This document shows, one piece after another, positions 12,111-22,355 of a stretch of 64,000 bases of DNA; the first letter of the stretch is position 1, and each line of letters begins with the position of its first letter. The stretch is from Apostichopus japonicus (taxonomy: Eukaryota; Echinodermata; Holothuroidea; Aspidochirotida; Stichopodidae). The stretch is taken from assembly GCF_037975245.1 (NCBI RefSeq), contig NC_092577.1, forward strand, positions 23,524,398-23,588,397. The letters are read 5' to 3'. The translations under genes and the position numbers were made by a program. The notes under the pieces were generated by a model. It had not been told where the DNA came from. It did no database searches and saw nothing but the letters and a program-made list of their open reading frames with translations.

Positions 12111-12599
12111 TACAGGCTTCGCCCCTCCATTGGCAAATTCCTCGCTACGCGCCTGTTCGAACTTGTAACGCAAACAGCAGATATCACATCATATCAGTGA
12201 GCATGAAAATGGCGTTCCAGGATGAAAATCTTCAAAACTGTCCGACTTGCCTGAAAAAAACAACGAAACATTTTCGCGCGCTGAGCGCGCGTTCAACGTG
12301 TCAATGTCAATATCACCTCAGGTTAATAAAATAAAGGTGGGATATGGGAAATTTCAAAATCACAAACAAAATAACGGTAGGAAATCTGAAAATATGAGGG
12401 GTCAAGTGGCAATTTCGTTATCGTTGTACAGCCACTAACCATGCCCCAGAGGAATGCCCTTTTAAGGAACAGTCCTGTTTCTATTGCAACCAGAATGAAA
12501 ACATTTCATGGTTCCTTGCTGCTGTTCATTAGTTCCATTCATGGGGAAATTTCTAACAAAGCCCTAATACAACAACAGTACTTTATGCTCACAAACTTT

Positions 12600-14650
12600 T
12601 GTTGCCAAAGTAATGCTAAGCCCTGATATAAATTGCAACACACATCAGTGTGTGAAGACTATCTACCATTATCATCATACCAAGTTTGACGAAATTCCGA
12701 CTAGTAACAGTAGCCAAGTAATTGCAATTTGGAGTATTTCACGTTTGACCCCATGACCTCATTAATATTCAGGAAATGAGCACCAAAATTAACAGGGTTA
12801 ATCTACTTACTATGGGCCACCCACTCACCAAGTATGGTAATGATTGGTCATTCCCTTGTTGAGTTATTGTGCAGACAAACTTTTCGAACAAAATAATGCT
12901 AGCCCCCCCCTTATAAACATGCATGATATCAATTGCAACACACATCAGTGTGTGGAGACTATCTACCAATATCATCATACCAAGTTTGACGAAAATCCAA
13001 TAAATAGTAGCCAAGTTATTGCAACTTGGGAGTTTTTCACGTTTGACCCGTGACCTCATTCATTTTTTTTAACTTTGACCTCGTATAACTTCGCACACAA
13101 AGGTCACACGGGGGTCAACCTATTGACATTTATGATCAGAAGGTACCTTTCACATCTGAAAATAGCATCGAAACTGTAAAAATCCCCAAAACACGAAAAG
13201 GTCACCAGAGGTCAAATTGAGGTCAAGGGTCACCCAGATGCGGGTCAACAACTGGATTACATTGAAGCAAGTCCAAACCTTAATGGACAGTTCGTTCTCA
13301 AGTTATCACAAAAATACTAGTTTTTTATCATTGATTGACCTTTGGTGACCTCTGATCACACGACCGTTAAGTTTGAAAATATTCCCCTATACCATTTGCA
13401 ACTTGTCCCAAAATATGAACCGTGTCACACCTTGGAACTGAGAGTTATTGCATTAAATGTCTGAAAATTAACTTTGACCTTGTATAACTCCGCACACGAA
13501 GGTCACGCGGGGGTCAACCCATTGACATTTATGATCAGAAGGTACCTTTGACATCTGAAAATAGCATCAAAACTGTAAAAATCCCCAAAACATGAAAAGG
13601 TCACCAGAGGTCAAATTGAGGTCAAGGGTCACCCAGATGCGGGTCGACAATTGGATTAAATTGAAGCAACTCCCAACCCTAACGGACAATTCGTTCTCAA
13701 GTTATCGCAAAAATACTAGTTTTTTATCATTAATTGACCCTTTGGTGACCTCGGATCACATGACCGTTAAGTTTGAAAATATTCCCCTATACCATTTGCA
13801 ACTTGTCCCAAAATATCAACTGTGTCACACCTTGGAACTGGGAATTATTGCACTAAATGTCTGAAAATTTACTTTGACCTCATAACTTCACACACAAAGG
13901 TCACCTGGGGTAAACCTATTGACATTTTTGATTGGTGAGACGTGAATATAGCATCAAAACTGTAAAAATTCAAACGTTTTTTTCTTTGCCCATTTTCTCA
14001 CCCAAAATACTAGTTTTTTAAAATTAATTGACCTTTGATGACCTCGGATCACATGACCGTTAAGTTTGAAAATATTCCTCTATACCATTTGCAACTTGTC
14101 CCAAAATATCAACCTTGTTACACCTTGGCACTTGGAGTTATTGCATTAAATGTCTGAAAATTAAGCACATTTTTTCTAATGTGACCTTTTGACCTTGGTT
14201 TCAAATGTAGTTTGATCTGATGATTCCAAAAATCAACACGACAAGTCTGTACATCCATATTAACTCCGACCGAAAACTTTGATCCCATATAAGTTCGCAC
14301 CTAAAGGTCACACGGGGGTCAACCTATCAATATTTATGATCGGAAGGTACCTTTGACATCTGAAAATAGCATCGAAACTGTAAAAATCCCCAAAACATGA
14401 AAAGGTCACCAGATCACATGACCGTTAAGTTTCAAAATGTTCCCCTAACCAGTTCACAACTTGTCCCACATTGGCACTGGGAGTTATTGGAGTTTTAGTA
14501 TTTTGGGTTTTTGGACCATAACTGACCTTTGGTGACCTTTGTGGGCACCAAAAACAATAGGGTTCATCTACTCACTATGGGCCACCCACCCACCAAGTTT
14601 GATCATGATCAGTCAATCCCTTGTTGAGTTATCGTGCATACAAGCTAAAG
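12600..14650. repeat. Degenerate satellite of about 400-bp units rich in GACCT/GGTCA
   Basis: The motif starting CTTTGACCTCGTATAACTTCG recurs at about 13073, 13483, 13871 and 14277, giving a period near 400 bp. Each unit carries GGTCACACGGGGGTCAACC, a GAAGGTACCTTTGACATCTG segment and an AAAAATCCCCAAAACATGAA segment. Shorter units at the edges contain ACACATCAGTGTGTG (12645 and 12940) and GGGCCACCCACYCACCAAGT (12810 and 14578), so a higher-order arrangement brackets the array. Open frames in it are non-coding. Confidence 0.82.
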
Positions 14651-14652
14651 CG

Positions 14653-14678
14653 TCACACACACACACACACACACACAC
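14653..14678. repeat. (CA)n microsatellite
   Basis: About 12 CA dinucleotides lie at the junction between the satellite and the Ty3/gypsy element. Confidence 0.9.
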
Positions 14679-14899
14679 GCCAACCTGAATACATAGGTTC
14701 CTTTGCTTTTAGCAAGGAACCAAAAAGGTGGGACATATCGCCAAGGCCTGTCGTAAAAAGGCCAAACAGAGCGAAAGGCAAGCTCAAAGATCCACGTACC
14801 CGGTACGAATGGTTGAAGATGATAATTGTAATAGTACCTGCAGCCCAATTGACTAAGGCCTATCGGAAAATGTTGAAATTGACACCATAATTTTTTCAA

Positions 14900-15520
14900 C
14901 CGGTGCAAAGAAAGACAGTGTATGTTGACCTGCATGCTGGTAATAAACCGCTTCGCATGGAATTAGACACCGGTGCTGCAATATCCTTGATATCGGAGGA
15001 TTGGTATCAACGAAATTGTCAGGGGCCTCTAGAGAATACTGGGATTAAACTCCGCACATTCCGAGGGAATTCCTGTCTTGGGAAAGTGGATGGCACAAAT
15101 TACTTATCAGGGCCGTCCATATCAGCTACCTGCATACATCGTCAAAGGGAAGCGCCCATCGTTACTTGGGAGGGAGTGGCTGCGGGACATTAAATTGGAC
15201 TGGCATAGCATTTTTGCAGTGGAAGGCAGCCAACCAGTCACAGTGCAAGAGCTGAAAGTCAAATACCCTACTGTGTTTGCAACTGAAGGAAGACCGATTG
15301 AAGGGTTCAAGGCTAACGTCCAAGTCGCTGATGGCACCGTACCAAAGTTCTTCAAGCCGCGGTCTGTACCCTACTCACTGAAACCCAAGGTGGAGGCAGA
15401 ATTGAAGCGTCTTGTTAACGAACAAATAATCACCAAGGTGGACAGAAGTGACTGGGCAACACCTATTGTTGTTGGTACCCAAAGCGGATTGGGGGATCCG
15501 TTTGTGTGGGGACTATAAAG
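14900..15520 (+). pseudogene. Gypsy protease and start of reverse transcriptase
   Basis: The frame 14903-15193 holds the retropepsin-like protease with its LDTGAAISLI active-site motif (Asp codon at about 14966). A frameshift near 15100 moves the continuation into the frame 15078-15518. That frame carries SLLGREWL at the protease end, and then the N-terminal reverse transcriptase pattern SDWATPIVV. A further shift at about 15490 is needed to reach GDYKVTVN. Confidence 0.8.
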
Positions 15521-15948
15521 TGACTGTAAACCGTGATATTGAGAATGCTCGGTGTAACTTACCGACGGCGGATGACTTGTTTGCAACATTTCCAACAGTT
15601 GGGGTGCAGGTGTTTACCAAATTAGATTTGACTCAGGCTTATCAGCAATTTGAGTTGGACGACCAGTCAAAGAAATTGTTAACCATTAATACCCATGAGC
15701 AAATCCTTGGTGAAGTGTTAAGTCGCTTAGAGAAATACCATATCAGGGTTAAGCCATCCAAATGTGAATGGTTTAAACCATCTGTTGAGTATTTGGGGCA
15801 TAAAGTGGATGGTGATGGCCTACATCCTACTGCTCAAAAGCTGGAAGCTATTAAAAATGCTCCTAGCCCAACCAACGTTTCAGAACTAAAATCGTATCTT
15901 GGACTGTTAAATTTCTGCCTAATCTGGCTACATTGTTGCATCCATTAA
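15504..15948 (+). pseudogene. Gypsy reverse transcriptase lacking the YxDD block
   Basis: The open part contains GDYKVTVN, the first catalytic motif FTKLDLTQAYQQFELD (about 15613-15660) and INTHE. It then jumps to the thumb-proximal LGEVLSRLEKYHIRVKPSKCEW and FLGHKVDG-type segment. About 60 residues that would include the palm motif with the two catalytic aspartates are absent at about 15693, so the enzyme is dead. Confidence 0.82.
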
Positions 15949-16400
15949 ATGAGTTATTGCGTAAAGACGTGCTTGGAAGTGGACTGAAGCATGTGAAATT
16001 GCTTTTAATCAAAGTAAGGAACAATTATTGCAAAGTCAACTCTTAGTTCATTATGATGTTAACAAAGTGCTCAAACTGGCATGTGATGCATCAGCCTATG
16101 GTATTGGCGCTGTAATTTCCCACATTTCCAAAATTTGTATACGGTCGAATGTTTACTTTAGTAACTTACCACAAACCCCTCACAACGATTTTGAATCCAA
16201 AATCACCAATACCAACTTTGGCAGCAGCACGTATGCAAAGATGGGCTTTAATTATATCTGCCTATACAATGTTCAGTATCGTCCATCAGCGGACCATGGC
16301 AATGCAGATGCGTTGTCACGGTTACCGTGTAACCACACAAGGGTCATGATATGTCGCATGAGTAGACCATTTATCATTTCTCCCAGGTGAATGATCTTCC
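15949..16400 (+). pseudogene. Gypsy RNase H remnant
   Basis: The frame 16028-16390 holds the start of RNase H (LACDASAYGIGAVISH, about 16075-16122). A shifted frame (16149-16349) carries the KSPIPTLAAARMQRWAL segment followed by NADALSRL, which is typical of gypsy pol. A frameshift of the connecting segment near 16130 breaks it. Confidence 0.78.
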
Positions 16401-16560
16401 TATCACATCAACAGATATTTGTGATATACTTCTGTTGTTGGAAAGCCTACATGAACAACATCTGGGTATGTGTAGCATGAATGGCATGGCCCGTAGCTAT
16501 CTGTGATGGCCTAGTCTGGATGGCGCTATAGAGGGAGTTGTTAGGTCTTGTAAAATTTGC

Positions 16561-17190
16561 ATGTCCATAAGTAAGGGACCCCCATTAGCCGCACTACAAA
16601 CATGGGAATGCCCAACTACAGTCTGGCAGCGCTTGCATATTGACTTTGCTGAGCTGGATAGTCAACATCTGTTTATCTCAGTTGATAGTTATTCCAAATG
16701 GGTTGAAGCAATCCCCATGTATCAAACAACCACTACAAAGACCATAGAGGTGTTGCGTAACCTATTTGCGTCCTACGGTCTCCCAGAGGAAATAGTGTCT
16801 GACAACGGACCACAGTTTACCTCTGAAGCATTCCGTAATTTCATGATAAGTAATGGAATTAAGCATTCCAGGGTTCCGCCATACCATCCTGCCTCGAATG
16901 GTGCTGCGGAAAGTACTGTGCAAACCGTAAAGAGAGCTCTAATCAAATTTAAGCTTGATCCTACCAAATCAGCCATGAGTGTTTCACACAAACTAGCAAA
17001 TTTCTTGTTCAGTTATCGAAATGTACCTCATTCAACCACTGGACGTACCCCGGCCGAGCTTTTTCTAAAGAGACAGCCTAGAAACAGCTTATCTCTACTG
17101 AAACCTAACTTACAACAAGTTGTAAAGGGAAAGCAAGAGAAACAAAAGTTTTATCACGATGAGGGGGAGAGTTCAGAGGCGCACATTTGA
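16561..17190 (+). pseudogene. Gypsy integrase core
   Basis: The frame keeps the catalytic D,D-35-E pattern: first Asp in LHIDFAEL (about 16643), second Asp in IVSDNGPQFTSEAF (about 16800) and Glu in PASNGAAESTVQTVKR (about 16908). The zinc-binding HHCC domain upstream (16390-16555) is badly decayed. After 17190 the GPY/F-like C-terminal part is frameshifted, and a last frame 17334-17618 contains the C-terminal tail. The integrase would insert the element cDNA, but the interrupted pol makes it inactive. Confidence 0.85.
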
Positions 17191-17705
17191 TATTGATGAT
17201 TGTGTTAGAGTCAAAAACCAACAAAATCAGAAGGTCAAATGGCTACCTGGTAAAATTGTCAAGATCTGAGGATCCCTTACCTATTTGGTTCACATACAAG
17301 GATCAGATCAAATGAGATACACACACAGATCAGATGTTACCATTAAACAAACCATTAAACAAGAGTGTATTCAATCAACCTGAAGCTGGAAACGACCTTG
17401 TGCATGAGTTTGTTCCAAATGTGGTAACCACTCCTCGTGGAATGTTGTCAAATGCAACTTCTTCGGCTACTTCACAAACAAGAGAAGATAGTCCACAGCA
17501 GACTAATACCTCCAGTTCAGAGGTTCTTCCTATAAACCCTTACCCCACTTCAAACAGACCCATTGCACTACGCCGTTCCAGTAGAGTGATTAAGCCAAGA
17601 CAGATCTTGGATTTGTAAATATTGTTGAGTTGTTTTTTTGTTTTTTTTTCCTTAAAAAAAGAAGTGACTGATCAGAAAAAAAAGACATATTTAAGGAAGG
17701 AGGAG

Positions 17706-17940
17706 TGTAGCATCCCGTAACGTGAGAATGCACCCTCCGTGGTTTATTCGGAGACGTTGCACCTAGAACCATCTTGTGTCATTATTCCCAATACGTTACA
17801 ATGTTATCATCTAAGGTAAAATATACTGAACTCTGTAAAAAGCAGTGAGCTTGTAAGTGAGCAGTGAACGGAGTAAAAAGCAGTGAGCTTTTTCAAATGT
17901 AGGTGGTGAGAAATCGTCCTCATGTTTAACTGAACAAATT
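17706..17940 (+). repeat. Probable 3' LTR of the gypsy element
   Basis: The LTR begins TGTAGCATCCCGTAACG directly after a polypurine tract, as expected for a gypsy 3' LTR. It contains two direct copies of GTAAAAAGCAGTGAGCTT at about 17837 and 17875. The right boundary is an estimate because no 5' LTR is available for comparison. Confidence 0.5.
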
Positions 17941-18089
17941 TTCATACATTTAAAGTTGACAAATTTTCAGTGGAGAGAAAATGCAATATAGCAGATTTTC
18001 TTCTTTCCATCTTTTTTATTTGCATGTTTTTACATTTGTTAATCTAGGCTAATGAAAACTAAATCTATATAGAAAGTTGTACCCATGTC

Positions 18090-18640
18090 TGTCCAAAACA
18101 ATTACGATGTAGGCCTTATGTTTTTCTCTATTTATCAGGGAGGACACTAACACTCAGTCAGCCACACTGTTAGGTCCCAACCGTTCATGCCAAAAATTGG
18201 GAAAGTACTAATTCCTACTAAAACTTCAGAATTTAGGAAGGTTCGCCTTGTTAGGACTACACTTAATTCCCTTTAAGCCCCCTATATCTCACAGCAATTA
18301 TATTGTAGGCATCAGGCTTTCCTCTAAATTATCATAGAGGACACTAAATCCCAGCGATCCATACAGTCCCATTCATGTCAAACCTTGAGAAAGTACTAGT
18401 TCCTAACCACAAAAGAGGGAGGCAGGATTGCTGGGAAAATTTGAAGAGTGGGCTAGTCATGGATTGGCCCAGCAGATTCATGATATACTTGTACATTCAC
18501 CTATTATATCTCACGGAGCACTAAATATAGAGACCCATGCTTTTGGGTGCCCATCTTTATCAAACCTTTGTCATAGTTATTCTTATTCTCAAACTGGGGG
18601 GGGGGGTAGGGGGACCCTAGGGTGGTATGTAGCAAAATCT
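18090..18640. repeat. Degenerate tandem repeat of about 190 bp
   Basis: Two copies and part of a third share GAGGACACTAA, the CCATTCATG/CCGTTCATG segment, a GAAAGTACTA segment and a TATATCTCAC segment. They are diverged. No reading frame is supported. Confidence 0.5.
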
Positions 18641-19661
18641 CAGATCTTTGTAGCATTATCTGAGTGATAGCTACAAGAGTCAATATTGAAGAATGATCAC
18701 TCGAGACAGATGTTTACTATTACATACATTTATCAATCTGTATTACTATGCAACAACTGTGACATGAAGCATTGCTGCAATGTTATAAAAAAAATTATCA
18801 ATGAATGACTCATGAAAACTATGTTACACTGCCATAGCTCTGGATACAAAGGTTAGGATATTTTAAAAGGCCTATTCATACTAAAAAATATATAGCCTCA
18901 TCTACATTTGATAGTTAAAACAAATTTTGTGCTAATTTAAATATTTAGCCTGTAGATTAAGACAGACTGGGCCTCAAATTTTCGATACAAACACTTATAG
19001 AACAAAGTTTGCCAACAGATGACTCCACAAGGTGTGACATAGAAACAACATAGACAATGTGCTTTCATTCAAGAAAGTTGCTGTTGCTAAGATAAAAAAG
19101 AAGACATTTTCCAAATTCAATGTTTAAATGAAAAGAAACAAAATACAGTTTAAACCATAACGGGATATTGAAGTGATGCCAACAAATCAGGCAGAAGTTT
19201 ATCACAAATTATATTGACAATTTTGAATCCAAATTCCAAGGTCAAGAAGGCTATATAAAGATGTTTTCAGTTTGGCTCAAATATCCAAATATTTAACATC
19301 TTGACAGTCATTCTAAAAGCCCCTTTAAAAATTACTCCAGGTGGAATATACAATGCACAAATAAAATACATTACCCCATATGCCAGTCTTATTGACTTCT
19401 ACAGTAGGTTTACAATACTCAAGTACTGCAATTATGTTCAACCCATGTAGAATATATTAATTCCGTGTAAACCATGAATGCGTGCATTAGAGAATCACAA
19501 TGAATGGTTATTACAAAACAATATATGGTACAGAGAATATGCAGCTTACACATTGATGGGGGAAAGACACTGACAATAGTTGTTGAATTTTTTTCAAACC
19601 GTGACTTGTGCGCCTGTAGTAATTGAGTAATACTGGGCTTTGGAACATTCGCTATATTTGA
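18641..19661. other. No supported gene; probably 3' flank of the minus-strand gene
   Basis: AT-rich DNA without domains, terminal repeats or splice-consistent exons. It lies downstream of the stop codon of the minus-strand exon at 19662-19937, so part of it may be that gene's 3' UTR. Confidence 0.4.
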
Positions 19662-19937
19662 CTACAGAAGGAGCGGATTATTTGATGCTAATGAGACATG
19701 TTGTGAAAGATGCCCTGGTGTTGTGGCTCTCATGGAAAATATTCTTCTCATGAGTTGGGGGATGTAACCATAATCCTTGGCTACCTTCAACCGTTCAGGT
19801 GCCCACTTTCTTGTCCTGTTACTATACTTCTGCCGGTAACCTGACACTACATCCTTAGGAGCTGCATATTCTCTGTCTGAATGATAATTGTGGTGAATAG
19901 TAGACAACAGCATTTTCGTTTGTTTGTCATGGCTCTT
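19662..19937 (-). CDS. Terminal exon of a spliced gene of unknown function
   Basis: On the minus strand an acceptor (TGCTGCTCTCAG) precedes the exon at 19937. The exon encodes about 91 residues, then a stop at 19662. The readable core is HHNYHSDREYAAPKD, then RKWAPERLKVAKDYGYIP and LMRRIFSMR. I do not recognise a named family. From memory it is faintly like the C-terminal block of uncharacterised invertebrate proteins with an HN-x-N-x-xR pattern and a K-x-Y-x-Y-x-x-x-LM pattern. Upstream is an 80-base intron with a GTAAGT donor (20018 down to 19938), which joins it in frame to the exon end at 20019-20037. It is a host gene or a domesticated element, with disrupted upstream exons. Confidence 0.55.
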   Translation of the reverse strand, partial: KSHDKQTKMLLSTIHHNYHSDREYAAPKDVVSGYRQKYSNRTRKWAPERLKVAKDYGYIPQLMRRIFSMRATTPGHLSQHVSLASNNPLLL

Positions 19938-20018
19938 CTGAGAGCAGCATGAGGTGGAGAATCTTTCTTGAGCCGTGGTTTATTCCTCTCCAATGGATCT
20001 AGTTCCCCATGCTGGCAC

Positions 20019-20037
20019 TTACCAATGGATGCAGAGT
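20019..20037 (-). CDS. 3' end of an interrupted exon of the same gene
   Basis: The minus-strand bases ending CATCCATTG are followed by a good donor, GTAAGTGCC. They are in frame with the next exon across the 80-base intron. The upstream half of this exon is at 20456-20559. The gap between is filled by LINE A sequence (20038-20455), so the exon is split by insertion. Confidence 0.5.
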
Positions 20038-20355
20038 TGGCAGTTGGCTTTCGTGGAGTGCGGACGTGTTTGCGCTCTCGCTCTTCATCTGTTACAGCTG
20101 TTTTTGTACTGTGCTGTGCTATACTTCCCGCCAGGCGGGTGTGATAGCTTGTGTTCGTGTGTTTTCCTCAGTTCGTATATCGTTTGTTGTTTCACTATCC
20201 TGTCTTTTGTTTGTTTTGCGTTACTCCCCTGTGGCCTAGCCACCGTCGGTATCATGGCATCGCGCCGTGATTCTCGGATAGTTAAGTTGTCGTTCACCGG
20301 TGAACAAGCTGTTCCACCGGTCCAAGTTTTTAGTATTTTGAAGAGCAAGGGTGTT
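20038..20355 (+). mobile_element. LINE A 5'-end fragment
   Basis: The segment matches the first 320 bases of the intact LINE A (from about 53153). It has the GGCAGTTGGCTTTCGTGG start, the 5' UTR and the ORF1 ATG (20254) with about 33 codons. It stops abruptly at 20355, where an inverted LINE A 3' tail begins. It shows that the family's 5' end lies at GGCAGTTGG. Confidence 0.88.
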
Positions 20356-20455
20356 GTGCTTTTTACGTGACCCGCCATGCGGGATACAAAACGTCACGGC
20401 CAAACGGCACTACCGAACCATCCCATTCTGACAAACGAAACTAAGGTCTAGCGAG
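20356..20455 (-). mobile_element. LINE A 3'-tail fragment, inverted
   Basis: On the minus strand this is the last 100 bases of LINE A, ending in CACGTAAAAAGC. It abuts the opposite-strand 5' fragment directly, giving a 5'-end/inverted-3'-end pair that replaces part of an exon. This order is not the usual product of twin priming, which would put the inverted 5' piece upstream of the 3' end on the element's own strand. Confidence 0.85.
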
Positions 20456-20559
20456 CTTCTCCTGAATGTGGATAAACTGACTCGCCTTCCAGCATTTTGT
20501 CACATGACCCCGTATCGAATTGGAAAACCTCTGACTCTGCTGTTTCTTCATCATCTGGT
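20456..20559 (-). CDS. Acidic exon of the minus-strand gene, interrupted by LINE A
   Basis: An acceptor (ATATTTCCACAG) precedes the exon at 20559. The exon phase matches the exon at 22281-22355, where the split Arg codon AG|A is completed here. The readable residues are acidic: PDDEETAESEVFQFDTGS, then CDKMLEGESVY. LINE A sequence interrupts it at about 20455 and the exon's end reappears at 20019-20037. Agreement of phase, acceptor and donor in three places supports a real gene. No function is recognised. Confidence 0.55.
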
Positions 20560-21306
20560 CTGTGGAAATATAAGTTCACAGGAAGAGTTTGATGGAAGGA
20601 ACCAATATCCATAGTGAAAAACAAACATTTCTATCAATTCTCTCATAAATCGTTTTTAAGCTGTATGGTCACATTTCTAATACATGCATGTTTTGGTCAC
20701 AATTTGGTTCCAAAAAAGGGCATAGTATGACATGTTAACTTCAAAGAACACATTGCCAGCAGTGGCATATGTAGCAATGATTTTCCACTTGGAGGAGTGA
20801 GGGGGCGGGGGACACTGGTGATGAATGACAAAGATATGTGCATTAATACAACCTTACAACTTTCGAAATGCTTCATATGCTCCCCAATCCATTTTATTTT
20901 AAGGGCATAACTGTATTGTGGGGGAGAAGTCCCCCCCCCCCCCATCAGACCAAGTGCACTGATTATCAGATTGTGCAGTCAATGATAAATTTGTTCAATT
21001 GAAATGTGTTGCTGTTTGCTGGCAATAAGATATACAACTCTGTGCTGTTGTCTCAGGAAGATACATTTAATTGCCAAAGTATTTATTTTCTCATGTAATA
21101 CCAGTTTGAGACCCATCTTACCATGTTTACACACAGCTAGGTGTTTCAAGTCTATTGTGGGTTCAATCAACAGGAAGGAATTACTTTATCCTGAGAATAG
21201 TGACTTGTTGTCAATAGCTTGATTGGTGTAAGATACTCATTACAGTAGGCTAATTGAAAAGAATCAGTCAGCTGTAACTAATCCCAGTTGGGTTCTTCAA
21301 TTTTTG
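20560..21306. other. Intronic DNA
   Basis: No exon or transposon termini are recognised. A C-run lies at 20934-20943. The short frames on both strands have no supporting features. The position between two exons of the minus-strand gene makes intron the simplest reading. Confidence 0.45.
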
Positions 21307-21452
21307 GCTTTTTACGTGCAAAGAAAAACGGACACGGACCAAAGGTCAACAAAACCAAAAACAATCCCAGTCTGTTTAACAACCACCATAAACCCAACTG
21401 AAAACCCACAAACAGAAATCTCTCACTCACCCACAAATGGTATACAATGTGG
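21307..21452 (-). mobile_element. LINE family B 3'-tail fragment
   Basis: Minus-strand sequence matches the 3' UTR of LINE B (compare 25075-25222). It includes GGTCCGTGTCCG and ends in GCACGTAAAAAGCC. It is 5'-truncated and abuts a LINE A tail. Confidence 0.82.
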
Positions 21453-21465
21453 CGTTCCCACTAGT

Positions 21466-21741
21466 GCTTTTTACGTGATCCGCCATGCGGGATACAAAAC
21501 GTCACGGCCAAACGGCACCACCGAACCCACCCCACTCTGAAAAACGAAGCCCAGGTCAAACGAGCCCAAAAACAACATACGCCCGCCGACCTGCAGCGAC
21601 AAAAATCGCCCAACACCCCCCCCCCACAGAAACATTGAAAAAACTACAAAAGGACGACCCGCACGCAGCGAAACGAAAAACCCCTCCCCAGCACACCAGC
21701 GTCCAAAAAAAGCCTCCCCAGCACACCAGCGTCCAAAAAAA
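21466..21741 (-). mobile_element. LINE A 3' tail fused to a 5S rRNA copy
   Basis: On the minus strand this is the last 270 bases of LINE A, including the end of ORF2 and the 3' UTR, ending CACGTAAAAAGC. Its upstream end runs without a gap into the T-run of a 5S rRNA sequence (21742-21862). The join lies in a T-run common to the 5S terminator and LINE A. About 30 bases starting at the join (GGCTTTTTTTGGACGCTGG) are present twice. Confidence 0.85.
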
Positions 21742-21862
21742 GCCTACGGCACCACCCAGTATTCCCAGGCGGCCACCCATCCAAGTACTGACTGAGCTCT
21801 ACGTTGCTAGACTTCGGTGATCGGACGAGAACCGGTATAGTCAACGTGATGTGGCCGTAGAC
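21742..21862 (-). rRNA. 5S rRNA sequence, complete, part of a LINE chimera
   Basis: On the minus strand a full 5S rRNA runs from GTCTACGGCCACATCACG to GGTGCCGTAGGC. It includes CCGGTTCTCGTCCGATCACC and the internal control region with TACTTGGATGGGTGGCCGC (usual base A replaced by G). It has a three-base duplication (GGTGGTGCC) near the 3' end. A T-run follows, continuous with LINE A. The promoter elements for TFIIIA and Pol III are intragenic, so it could be transcribed. It is more likely a retrotransposed chimeric copy than an rDNA array member. Confidence 0.82.
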
Positions 21863-22280
21863 ATTTTTTTGCTTTCTATGCTACCCTTCCTGTGGTTGAG
21901 ATAAAGTGCAGAAATGAAAGAAGCTAATAACTGCAACAACTACTCTGCACAAGTTGTATGTTTATCCCAGGCTATCACAATATTGTTTTTACTAAACAAT
22001 CGACCTTGTTGATATGGTTGTTTTACTGTCCCTTTTTTCAATATACAATATTGGGGGGGGGGGGGGGGTAGCTGCACATTAAACTGTAAACTCTTCATTG
22101 AAATTAAACTTGAATTGTCTTCTCTCAGATATGTTTTTCCAGTGAAATCGCATATATTTTAAGTATTGTTAGAGAACAAGATGGCATAATGTTTTAAAGG
22201 CTACTGGATTAATATTTAACAAAGCATGTTATCAAATAGATAACATGCGAGTCAACTTATGATATGCCCTGTTCACATAC
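21863..22280. other. Intronic or intergenic DNA
   Basis: Contains a G-run (about 22052-22070) and otherwise AT-rich sequence. No gene is supported. Confidence 0.4.
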
Positions 22281-22355
22281 CTCTTTCCAAAAGTTGCATC
22301 ATCACCTCTGTAACTGTCCAAAGCATCTTCTATTTCTACGTCACTTAGGTCTGAT
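22281..22355 (-). CDS. Internal 75-bp exon of the minus-strand gene
   Basis: A CTTTTGCAG acceptor and a GTATGTGAAC donor bound a 75-base exon. Both its phases fit its neighbours: the Arg codon is split AG|A at both junctions. It encodes about 25 residues, SDLSDVEIEDALDSYRG and DDATFGK. The upstream exon ends at 24157 with AAAAG before GTAAGA. No domain is recognised. Confidence 0.6.

Larger units (their letters stand above)
14697..17940 (+). mobile_element. Decayed Ty3/gypsy LTR retrotransposon, 5' part missing
   Basis: Domains occur in the order gag zinc knuckle (GHIAKACRKK, about 14729), aspartic protease, reverse transcriptase, RNase H, integrase, the order of Ty3/gypsy pol. A polypurine tract (AAGGAAGGAGGAG, ending 17705) is followed by TGTAGCATCCCG, a plausible 3' LTR start at 17706; the LTR end is not clear. 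The 5' LTR and most of gag are absent, replaced by the satellite and (CA)n tract. A C-terminal RSSRVIKPRQIL motif (about 17575) resembles RSGRVVRPPKFL in the second gypsy element (35437-42374), so the two are related. Confidence 0.85.
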
